From Catonia carolina (Eukaryota; Arthropoda; Insecta; Hemiptera; Achilidae), in contig JAQMRL010000003.1 of NCBI GenBank assembly GCA_035578175.1, forward strand, positions 80,735,969 to 80,799,968: 64,000 nucleotides of DNA, given 5' to 3'. The position numbers and the translations under genes were made by a program. How positions within the stretch are numbered: position 1 is the first letter of the stretch; each line of letters opens with the position of its first letter. Positions 22,266 to 31,902 of the stretch are shown one piece after another. The notes below the pieces were generated by a model. It saw only the letters and a program-made list of their open reading frames with translations, was not told where the DNA came from and did no database searches.

Positions 22266-22830
22266 TAAGATACACGGATGATAAAGACCTATTGGCATCC
22301 AGTCATGAAGATTTTCAGAGCTTAGAGTTTTTTTAAATGTAGACGGAAACTGGTTTAGCACGTCAAGAACTAAGGTACTTGTAATTTGTAAGCAGCAGAA
22401 TGTGAGGGATTATATAACTGTGAAGGTCACAAAACCGGAACAAATTTATCAAGTTAGTTTATCTATCTCATCTTGGTTGCCTGTTAAATAACAATGAGGA
22501 CAGTGAACGAAGAAGTATCAAGAATAGAAAAACTTCTATAGACTTCAGAAAAGTTTGTAGAGTTTTATGTAGTAAAGACCTGAAAATATTGTCTTACGAG
22601 CTCAGTTACTTCACTGCTATAATTTATGTTTTCTGTTTTATGGTATTGAAGCTTGGATTTTGAGCAGTGATGCCATAAAACTACTTGAGAAATTTGAGAT
22701 AAGGTACTAAATAAAGTTGAAAGTTTTGTGGAAAGGATATTAAAATTATAAGCACCATTATAAAAGGAAATTAGAATATTTTGGATCCGTGAGAGGTCAG
22801 AAGTATTGTAGATTACTGCAAAATATCATG
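22266..22830 (+). pseudogene. Non-LTR reverse transcriptase relic (RT motif C onward)
   Basis: Frames in order: 'DDKDLLASSHEDFQSLE' (after the YADD position), 'SIDFRKVCRVLCSKDLKILS', a hydrophobic 'VFCFMVLKLGF'/'YGIEAWILSSDAIKLLEKFE' block, and 'KRKLEYFGSVRGQKYCRLLQ'. This order is typical of RT thumb and post-RT regions in endonuclease-reverse transcriptases. Stops and frameshifts throughout make it dead. Confidence 0.7.
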
Positions 22831-22904
22831 CAAGGGTGAAATAATGGGCAAACATGACCCTAATCAATAAAACCTCCGGAATTTTACGGTAAAAAAATTA
22901 CTCT

Positions 22905-23180
22905 TAAGATCTACCTTTTAAGGGGGAGAGGTCCTACAGATTTTCCGCTTCCAGTACCCTACAGCCCATCTTCTTTCTTCCCAGTCAACTGATTTGAGAT
23001 TCATCGCTACCACAGCGTTATGAATTCCCATTATCTATGTTTTTCGAAGGCGACCACTTCTCCTTCTATGTTATAGATGGTTTAAAGACTGCTCTTTGGA
23101 GTCATCTGTCCGCTTGCATTTCTTAGACATCTTCATACCATACCAACTATCTGGTCTGTCTTCTCAATCCTGAGAACTTA
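22905..23180 (-). pseudogene. LINE post-RT C-terminal relic
   Basis: The minus strand reads a 'WYGMKMSKKCKRTDDSKEQS' block, then 'HRRRSGRLRKT', then 'IMGIHNAVVAMNLKSVDWEE' and 'RRWAVGYWKRKICR' to a stop. This is the 'H..RM...R.PK......GRRSRGRPRKTW' layout seen at the end of RTE-like ORFs. It has two internal stops. It converges with the plus-strand relic just upstream. Confidence 0.55.
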
Positions 23181-23408
23181 TAAACTTCTAAGAACTTATC
23201 CTTCGGGAGACTAAATGACCAAGCAAACAAAACATGTGGAGAATTTCATTCTGAAAAAATTATATAAGAGATAGGTGTACGGTAGAGAAAATCAGATGAA
23301 ACTTCATTTTTAGTTCGAAAAAAACATGTCAGAATGTAATGTATTTCCCGAATATTTAACATTTAAGCATAGGCCTGCAAGTTCTGCAGTAGGCCCTAAT
23401 AGCCGTTA

Positions 23409-23838
23409 AACTTTTTTTTGTGTAATTTTTGTTACGGTACTATACATTGAGCTGCACAATTTCCGTATATGATATTTAAATGGCGGTAGGGAGCTTCCCT
23501 TTAATTAGAAGAGGTACCCAGTGGTAATTTCTCCGTTTATAACTACGGGTATTATCCATTATTTAGACCAAGAGGTCTTTACTCCATTTTCGCTTTATAC
23601 GTCGCACAGGTGGAAGTTCCTGGTAGCTAGATCACGAGCTAGTTGGTTTGGATGGATACCTAGTCGTTCATGAAATTTACTATATATACAAGGACCCGGT
23701 TAGCTCCTTTACTGTCGGAATATTGAAATCGTCGTGGCGGGTGTTATTGCTTACATAAAAAGGGGCGCCAGAAGCAAGTCTAAAGAATTTTGATTGAAAG
23801 GCCTGTATTGACTTTAAATTAAAAATTTAAATTATTTC
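23409..23838 (-). pseudogene. Jockey-like LINE (lineage B), 3' end
   Basis: T-run then TTTTTGTTACGGTACTATAC (lineage-B tail), the 3' UTR, and the coding tail with 'RLKRKWSKDLLV'-like and 'FYVSNNTRHDDFNIPTVKEL'-like segments in broken frames. It is the third 3' copy of this lineage in the window. Confidence 0.7.
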
Positions 23839-24152
23839 CTTAAGTATATAATATAAATTATACTTATGGTCAATGTAGTAAAATTAATGTACATGTTTAG
23901 TTGAGACTACCTACTGTTTTAGTGGACATAAGTAGAATTAGTAACTGTTCTGAAAAGCATTTAGTGAAATTTTCAGAGCAATTCTCTCCTTCTCACTCTC
24001 TTCTCTTATCTTTACTTTTATACTATTTCTATTGTTGTTATAATTTTTATCGTTCATTGTAAAAATAGTGTGACATAATGTTCTAAATTTAGACATATAG
24101 GCCTATCTATTATTAATTTATTATAACAGAGTATAAATATAAAATATAAGTG

Positions 24153-24545
24153 CCCGTAACAGGTAGGTGGAGTGTTAAATTATTTTATCTCGATCTGCTA
24201 GTTCCAGGGCTACAAAAAATAGTTCTGTTTCTTATTATATGGTCAGCCAATTATATAATTGAACCATTTAAGAACAGAAGAGGTAGAGGTGTAAAAGTCA
24301 CTAGTCAAAGTTATCTCCTCTGAGAGTAATGAATTTCATCATTATACGAACAGACCCTGTGATGAATGAAGTGAAGATGTTATTTGCAGAGTGGAAAGCA
24401 GATGCTTTTCGAAGGGCCTGGCATGCTGATAAGCATACTTTTCTACTCAGTGAGGAAGGCAATCGTAAACCACCCAACTCCTTGTTCTACTTGGTAAAGC
24501 CTCTAAAGGTTCAAACCAGCCTTTCGGATGATGACCTAAACAACA
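24153..24545 (+). mobile_element. (CAA)n-tailed SINE-like element, full length
   Basis: From TGCCCGTAACAGGTAGGTGG to GCCTTTCGGATGATGACC and a short CAA tail. AT-rich flanks (TATAAATATAA on both sides) are compatible with a TSD but too simple to prove it. The 87-codon ORF within it is not conserved among copies. Confidence 0.8.
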
Positions 24546-24904
24546 CAAATATAAATATAATACAAATAAATATAGTACAATTTTCATTATAGGATAATAT
24601 GGCACATTTACTCGTGTTTCTGAAGGCAGCAGTACGATTACTAAATATTTTCATCATGAATAGTAGTTCCAAAAATACCCGTAAGAAATATATGGCCAAA
24701 GCTACCTAAAAGTCTTACTATGTCATCAAGTATAAGTTTAAACACGTCGGTCACAAATATGCTACTGAACATGCTGTATGTTTTCTTCAGGAGAAGAAAA
24801 AGCTTCAACGATACTATCGGGACAACGTTGTGTAATAGATTCAATCTATTACACATCTTGAGGCCGACTCAAACCGCTAGACAATCTCTACAAAAGTTGT
24901 ATTC

Positions 24905-25068
24905 AACCGCCTCCATGACGCAATAGTTAACGTACTATCACGCAAAGCGGAAGGTCCCGAGTCCGATTTTTTTCGACTAAGGTCTAGAAAATAATTACAA
25001 CAATTTTTCCTTAACTTAAATTAGTCAATAAAAATCGAGTTGTTGATGTGACTTAAAAATGAAACATA
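24905..25068 (+). mobile_element. SINE-1, diverged full-length copy
   Basis: Head CGCCTCCATGACGCAATAG, degraded B box (GAGTCCGATTTTTTTCG), and 3' end GAGTTGTTGATGTGACTTAAAA. It lies seven bases from the end of the HINE-like element. Confidence 0.65.
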
Positions 25069-25074
25069 AAAATC

Positions 25075-26003
25075 TGGTGTGAAACACGCACACAACTTTC
25101 TCTTGCCAATGCAAATAATGAACAATGCAACCTAACATTAGTAATAAAACATTATAAATAAACAAAAAACACTTACCCTTAATAAACATAACCTTATTTT
25201 AATCATGAGTGAAAGACGCAATATGAAAATCAACTTCAATTTGGCTTAAAAATACAGAAAATCACTCTTTCACGCTAAACTAGGCTCTGTAGAGAAAAAT
25301 GCTCTCAAAAGTTGTAGATCTTTAATTTCCTATAAATTTCATTGTATACACTTTTATCGTAAAATGCATTCTAAGGCTAAAATCTTAAAAAATTCAATTT
25401 TTTACACGATTTCGTGAGTTAAAACAGAATATTGCTAATTACCGCTAAATTAGGCGTTTTACAACAAACATGTTACAAATAAAAGTTGTAGAATTTTAAA
25501 TTTTCGACAACTTTTACAGTATAGGCTTACATTTCTGCGCTAAAATGTATATTAAAGCCGCAATCTAAAAAAAAGCAATATTTTCACGAGAAAACAGACT
25601 CGCTAAGAATTTCAGCAGACAAGGCGCCTATACTATCTTGTAGAGCATACAAAATTTAGTAAATGAGGCGATTTTTTAAAAAAATCGTAGGAGCCGTTTT
25701 AGAGAAAATCGCAAAAAAGTGACAAATGAAACGAATAAACTACTACTTCCAGTTAACCGATTTTGATGAAAATGTTCATGTCGGGTCCTGTAGTAGTGTC
25801 TAACTTAAGTTTCAACTTGCAAGTTCGTACGGTGTTCCGCTCTTGAGATATTTTGTTGACACACACGCAGACCAATCGCTAAAAACATGTTTTTTTGGGT
25901 TCAGGGGGTCTGAAAACGTGTAGATCCGGTGAAAATCGATTTCGAAAAATCGACACGAAAACAATTTTTAACTTTCTATATATTTATACAGGCAAGAGAA
26001 TGT
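25075..26003 (-). mobile_element. HINE-like element with collapsed AC tract
   Basis: Hairpin end CTGGTGTGAAACACGCACAC at 25075, subterminal repeat ACTTTCTCTTGCC at 25095-25107, and the inverse at 25991-26003 (one mismatch). The microsatellite is only a few units long. It faces the copy at 26665-27660 in inverted orientation. Confidence 0.75.
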
Positions 26004-26664
26004 AAAAAGAAGTATTTGGTAGTAAATTTTTTCTAATCTAACAATATTATTTACAAGTTATTAGGCCAAACAGGTAGTCCATGTAATAGACTAATAGAAA
26101 GTTTTAAAATAAAAAATGATAAATTTTAACTGGACACTTATGTAGCAAAAAATGGTAATTAATTAAATTTTAAATATAAAAGTTTTTAAATTTTAAAATA
26201 TGGAAGTTAAGAAATTAGAATAAAGAGTTATAATTAGATTTTAATTAAGTCGTGCGTAATATGACGTTAATTTTACACGCGTTTGTTACGACAAGAATTT
26301 TTATTTGTGTTTACATTTTCGTTGTTTATTTCAAGATAAAAAAAAACTAAGTAAAAAGAAAGGAGGAGTAAATGAATGAGTGTGTCTGTGCGTTCTGAAA
26401 TTCGGACATTTGTGCATTCATTTTTGACAGTAGTAAGCCCATGCGGATTAAACATCTCACTCTTCAACATGATATGAAGTCAACCCTTCGTATTTATTTA
26501 CAATAAACATTGCTGCATGAATATATTTTTATTATTATTACTTCCTGCATGTACATTTACAGATGAAATATGCTATTTGTTTACCGTAGTTGTAACACTA
26601 ACCAATTCCCTATGAATTTCTTGAAATTATATAATTCAAAGTGTGATAACGTTGCGATATTTTT
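26004..26664. other. Spacer between two inverted HINE-like copies
   Basis: AT-rich; no ORF with recognisable content and no repeat shared elsewhere. Confidence 0.4.
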
Positions 26665-27660
26665 ATTTTCTCTTGCCTATATGAATATATAGGAAGGAAA
26701 GTATTGTTTTCATGTCGATTTTTTGAAATCGAGTTTTCACCGGATCTACACTTTTTCAGACACCCTGAACCCAAAAAACATGTTTTTAGCGATTGGTCTG
26801 ATGTGTGTCTGTGCGTCTGTGTGTCTGGGTATGAGTGTGTGTGTGTGTGTGTGTGAACAAAATATCTCAAGAACGAAACAACGTACGAACTTTAAACTTG
26901 AAACTTAATTTACATACCACTACTGGACGTGACTCGAACATTTTCATCAAAATCGGTCTGCCGGAAGTAGTAGTTTATTCGTGTCATTTTTCACTTTTTT
27001 GCGATTTTCTCGAAAACTGGCCCTACGATTTTTTTTAAAAACGCCTGGTTTACTAAATTTTATATGCTCTACAAGATAGGGTAGGCGCCATGTTTGCTGA
27101 AATTCTTGGTGAGGCTGTTTTTACGTAAAAAGTTATTTTTTTAAGATTACGGCTTTAATAGCCTATGCATTTCAGCGCAAAAATGTATGCAATAAAAGTT
27201 GTAGAGAATTTAAAATCCTACATTTTTTATTTCAAACATTTTTTTTGTAGGCTATAACGCTTAGTTTAGCGGTAATTAGCAATTTTCTGTTTTTTTTCTC
27301 ACGAAAACGTGTGAAAAATCGATGTTTTAAAGATTCCGCCCTTAGTAACCCTATGCATTTACCGACAAACGTGTATATTATAATCATATTTGTAGGAAAT
27401 TAAGATCTACAACTTTTGAGAGCATTTTTCTCTAAAGAGCCTAGTTTAGCGTGAAAGAGTGATTTTCTGTAGGCCTATTTTTAAGCCAAATTGAAATTGA
27501 TTTTCATTTTGTTTCTTTCACTCATGATTAAAATAAGGTTATGTTTATTGAGGTTAGTGTTTTTTGTTTATTTATAATGTTTTATTACTAATGTTAGGTT
27601 ACATTGTTAATTTATTTGCATTGGCAAGAGAAAGTCGTGTGAATGTTTCACACCAGATTT
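26665..27660 (+). mobile_element. HINE-like element, complete
   Basis: Subterminal repeat TTTTCTCTTGCC at the 5' end, CCTATATGAATATATAGG hairpin just inside, (GT)n tract near 26836-26862, then GGCAAGAGAAAGT (27623-27635) and the terminal hairpin GTGTGAA-TGT-TTCACAC (27637-27653), followed by CAG and a T-run. This is the cleanest view of the family's 3' end. Confidence 0.8.
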
Positions 27661-28795
27661 TTTTTTTTTTATTGACACAGTAAACAACTTGATTGTCGTA
27701 AGATCCCATATGGGGTCTCATCTAGACTTAGTCATGGGTCACATGAAAAAATCTTTTGTTTCCAATTGACCGCTATATTTTTAAGCACATTTTTATTTCA
27801 TATATTTTTACGTTTAATAATTTTTACTACCTTAAGGAAGTAATCTAATTGATTTGACGGTTGTTCGATACGAGATCCCAAACGGTATGCCATAGCCTTC
27901 CAGTTTAGCATACTCATTTTCTCCACTGTATGGATTCAGTGAAGCATGATATTTCTTTTAACAGTGTAGGCCTAATTCTTTTGCGATAAGTTTTTCATGA
28001 ATTTAATTATAAACTTTTAAGAAATATGAGAAAAATCTGAGTAATAAAGTTCTTAGAATGAAGATATAAACGACACTCATTAGTGTGTTTAAAAATGATT
28101 AAAATGTGAACAAAAATAAAACTAAACTTGAATTGTTAAAGCTGAAGATGACGATAATCATGATAATATAGATGATATGATGCTGACTATGAGATGGCGA
28201 TGATTAGTTATCTAATAATAGTCATGGTGATGATCAACCATCATCATCACAATATTAATTCATGACCTTATGTTAGTACTATGTGTAAAACACCAATTAG
28301 GATCTCACAGCAGATTAAAAAGGAAAACTCGGATTGACAATCACGTTGTAAATTTTTTTGTAACATTCTTTTTATTGAAAATTTAGTATTTGTTATTATA
28401 ATATTATAACAATTTCTAAATTTAATGATGTTGGTCCTAAAAATTACCTGCTGAAGCTTGCAGTCATCACTACAGTCTTTATTTACAGCCCTACAAGTCA
28501 AATGGGTGACGCTTCAATCGACTTGATGTTTATGAGTTGTCTGGTAAATATTTTGTAAGATAGTTGGAGTCCAATGAATACTTTTCAGATTTTTAGTATC
28601 ACTATCAAGAAATTTCTTAATTAATATTGTGGCAACCGTTCAGTTTTCATGTGTATTTTCTATTTTTTTTATTAGAAAACAAGAACAGTCATTGGGTTTT
28701 TCTTATGATAATTTTAATCGTTAGGTGGTTTCTTAATTGTTAGGTTGGTTATGATTGTGAACATGGAAATTTTGCATAAAATTATTTTGCCTAAC
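27661..28795. other. No gene recognised
   Basis: AT-rich, with ATGATG-rich low-complexity sequence at 28140-28260. No supported gene. Confidence 0.4.
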
Positions 28796-29165
28796 GTACA
28801 TAATCACCTCAAAATGTAGAGAGAGGGAACTGTAAGCAATTTAAGCTCCTTAAATAGTGGCCTGCATGAGGTTAGCTGGTTAGCTCCCACCATATACCTA
28901 ATAGCTTTCTTTTGAATTTTCAAAACCTTATTCATAATATTACCCATGCTAGAATTACCCCATACTATAATACCCATAACGGATATGAGGCCATGATAAG
29001 CTGCCGTTTGTAATTTTTATCATTTAATCTGGCCATTTGTTTTAGTGCAAATACCCCAGATGATATTTTACTACAAACTTGAATAATATAGAAGTCCCAA
29101 GACAAAAATCTATTTAGAGATACTCCTAGGAACTTCACTGTTTCTACATGCTCTTTTTTTTGTCT
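28796..29165 (-). pseudogene. LINE reverse transcriptase thumb relic (CR1/L2-like)
   Basis: The minus strand reads 'VKFLGVSLNRFLSWDFYI', a variable link, 'GIIVWGNSSMGNIMNKVLKI', 'QKKAIRYMVGA' and 'SCRPLFKELKLLTVPSLYIL'. This is a well-known end-of-RT pattern in CR1/L2-type LINEs ('YGI..WG...........QK+.+R.......C+.LF+.L.ILT...LYI'). About 70 codons are open without a stop. No endonuclease or catalytic RT part is left here. Confidence 0.75.
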
Positions 29166-30260
29166 TTAATTTTAAAATCTAGAACACTATACTATACATT
29201 AAAGCACAATCACTAGATTTGATGAGAGTCATTATTAAACTATTAGAGTCTATAAACTATTAAACTATAAGAGTCATGCTCTAAACTATTATTATGAATA
29301 AATACATCCACTTTTCTACTTTCTTTAACGTTATGTTTGTTTTTGAACTACAAATACTGACACTTTGTTCCATTAACTGTTAATAATATTTGATTCAAGA
29401 ACTGTACTACTGTTTTTATTACTAATAAAGTTTAACGAATAAGTAATTTATAACAGAATAAATCTGCAATGATTATTTTTGCATACGTAATTTTTGCATT
29501 GTTCAATGAAATGACATGAGGTGATAATTATAGTAAAGAAAAATTGCCATTAAGATACATAAAAGAATTGGCAAGTTGTTTTATAATCACCAAACGTTTT
29601 CGTTGGTTGGCAATTTAACATTTTCAAGGCTGGTGCAGGATTTCAGAACAGTAGTCGCTAGTACTATAGTAGGGTCTGACCAAGTGCACAGCGGGTGGAG
29701 GGTGGTTAGGAGGTTGGGTGGAGAAGTTTTTCGAGTTTAAAGGGAGGGGGCAACCATCTCATTTCCCTAGTCTCACTCTACCCCTCATTATTCTTTATGT
29801 GTTCACCTCGCAACTCTCTCGTTCCCTTACTTTATCCTATCCCGCCCCAGCACACACTTTTTTCTCTCCTCTCAAGCCACCCTCTACTTTTCTCTTTTAG
29901 TACAGTCCTTACAAAAATTATTCTCAAACTGGCTAGCGCAAAATTCACTTTTGCACATTATTTTTACTTAAGAAATTATGCGATAAAATTTTTATTTCAA
30001 TGACTGTACTTAACACCAACGTACAAAATATTTTCAGAATAATTCCTTAAATTACCAGTTAATTATTGCACTTTGTCAAAAATCGTTTATTTCCCAATCA
30101 AATAATCAAGTAATTTTTTTCAATTAGACATTGTTTATTGACAAAGATATTTGATAATATATATAACATAATCAGATTAGAAAATCTCAAAAAAAGAAAC
30201 TAAATTTGTTTAATTTAACCGTCCTCAAATTATGTAAATAGCTTACGTTAAACAACTATG
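29166..30260. other. No gene; complex block at 29640-29900
   Basis: AT-rich until about 29640. Then a G-rich stretch (GCGGGTGGAGGGTGGTTAGG) passes into a pyrimidine-rich one. No recognisable coding. Possible single-copy non-coding element. Confidence 0.4.
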
Positions 30261-30269
30261 CTCAATGCT

Positions 30270-30665
30270 GTTGTTTGTTTAGGTCATCAGCCAAAAGGCT
30301 GGTTTGAACCTGTAGAGGTTTTACCAAGTAAAACGAGGAGTGAGGTGGTTTACCATTGCATTCTTCACTGAGTGGAAAAGTACGCTTATCAGCATGCCGG
30401 GACCTCAAAAGCACATATTTTGCACTCTGTCAATAACACTTCCGCTTCATTCACCACAGGGTCTGGCTGTATAATGAAATTCATTACTTTCAGAGGAGAT
30501 ACCTCTGATAAGTGTCTTTTGCACCTCTGCCTCTTCTGTTCTTAAGTGATTCAGTCATTTTATAGGCTGACCATGTGAAAAGAAACAGAACTACTTATTT
30601 TAGCTCTGCAACTAACAGATGAGTGTAAATAATTTGACACTCCTCCTGTCTGTTATGGGCAAAAT
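30270..30665 (-). mobile_element. (CAA)n-tailed SINE-like element with TSD
   Basis: 396 bp in minus orientation, from the GTTGTTTGTTT tail to CCTGTCTGTTATGGGCA. Flanked by CTCAATGCT at 30261-30269 and 30666-30674, a clear 9-bp TSD. Confidence 0.9.
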
Positions 30666-30689
30666 CTCAATGCTATGTAAAAAGAAAGA

Positions 30690-31095
30690 ATGAAACAATG
30701 TTAACTTTTCATATAGTACATATCAATTCTAAGACCAATTTGGACGAATTAAATCCAATTATGGAGATTAGCAAGCCATTCAAGGATTTTAATCCTGCAA
30801 AGGTTCCAATCAAAATTACTCAGGATAATCCCAATATAAGTTGTTACATAGCAAAAAATATACACCTATTACACAGAGATTTAAAAATTCCTTCAATTCA
30901 ACAAGAAATCAAAATTTCTGTACAAAATACCAAAGAAGACTAGAATCATTAACAAATCTTTCCACCATCTTACTCTTAGACGATTCAAACGACACTCACC
31001 GACAAAAACAAAGACGTATACTATATCCCACAACAAAAATACTTCAATGTGACAAGAAAACTCATGTAATGAATCTATGAGTTCCTCAAATGGGA
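30690..31095 (+). pseudogene. Jockey-like LINE C-terminal relic
   Basis: 'ISCYIAKNIHLLHRDLKIPS' and 'IQQEIKI' in one frame, then after a frameshift near 30918 'TKYQRRLESLTNLSTILLLD' and 'DSNDTHRQKQRRIL'. This matches the conserved 'APWY..N..LH.DL.IP....EI' and 'HPN.LA..LLD' end of Jockey RT. No full-length partner in the window is closer than the 16.2-17.9 kb copy. Confidence 0.7.
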
Positions 31096-31643
31096 AAGGG
31101 ATTTCTTCGGTCATGATACGTTAAAAGTAAAACTCATGAGTTTTATATTCTACATAAGAATAGATTGTAGATTTTATTGTAATAAAAAAAATGTAGAAAA
31201 ATTGTAAAAGTATTCCCAGATTTTATTATTTGTTGACTTTTGACGTTAATCCCAAAACGAAGCGTCTGTGCTTGGTGATCGATTGCATCAGGTCATTTAC
31301 GTCATATTCCATCTAATTCACGGCATATTATTATCAAGAATAAAATAAAGAATATAGTTATATTGAAAAAATATTATGGTTTTGTGTCTTGTTTCCCGGT
31401 GCGTACGGGTGGTAACAAAATGGTTATGGACCGGTATCATCTTTTTGATCTATTAAATAACATTATTTTAATTATAATCAAGTTTAGTTAAAGTTAAATT
31501 TTATAATTAACTTATTTGAAGTAATCTAATTGTTTCCTTGTCAAAAAACCTGAAAATTTTGTATTCGAAAACGACATCACAGCTGTTTTGAGCACCAGTG
31601 GGTAAGGTCCAGATTGTTGATATGGTACAACCAACATCCGGAA
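31096..31643. other. Spacer next to the intact LINE; possible LTR-like boundary
   Basis: AT-rich with a short GC-richer piece at 31385-31435 (TTGTTTCCCGGTGCGTACGG, then GGTAACAAAATGG). It vaguely recalls the end of an LTR followed by a primer-binding site, but no paired LTR or gag was seen. Confidence 0.3.
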
Positions 31644-31656
31644 CGGATTGGAACCT
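31644..31656. repeat. Target-site duplication, 3' side of the LINE
   Basis: CGGATTGGAACCT, identical to 36422-36434 on the other side of the element. Confidence 0.9.
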
Positions 31657-31902
31657 TTTTTTTTTTTTTTAACTTTAATAACTTTATTTGCAACTATATA
31701 CTACGATACAACGAGCAAATTAGATGACAGTAAACAAAGGATGACAAGGAAAAAAAAATAAAAAAAAATAAATAAAAATAAATAAATGAAAAAGAACAGT
31801 GATACCCATTGGTATATGTTCTATGAAATAAAGTTCATGATACATGAATGATAAATAACAACATAAGAAAAAAAAGAAGAAAGAAAAATAAAATAAATCA
31901 CT

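Noticed and set aside
31385..31435. LTR end plus primer-binding site
   Set aside because: Some resemblance only; no matching second LTR, gag or protease nearby.
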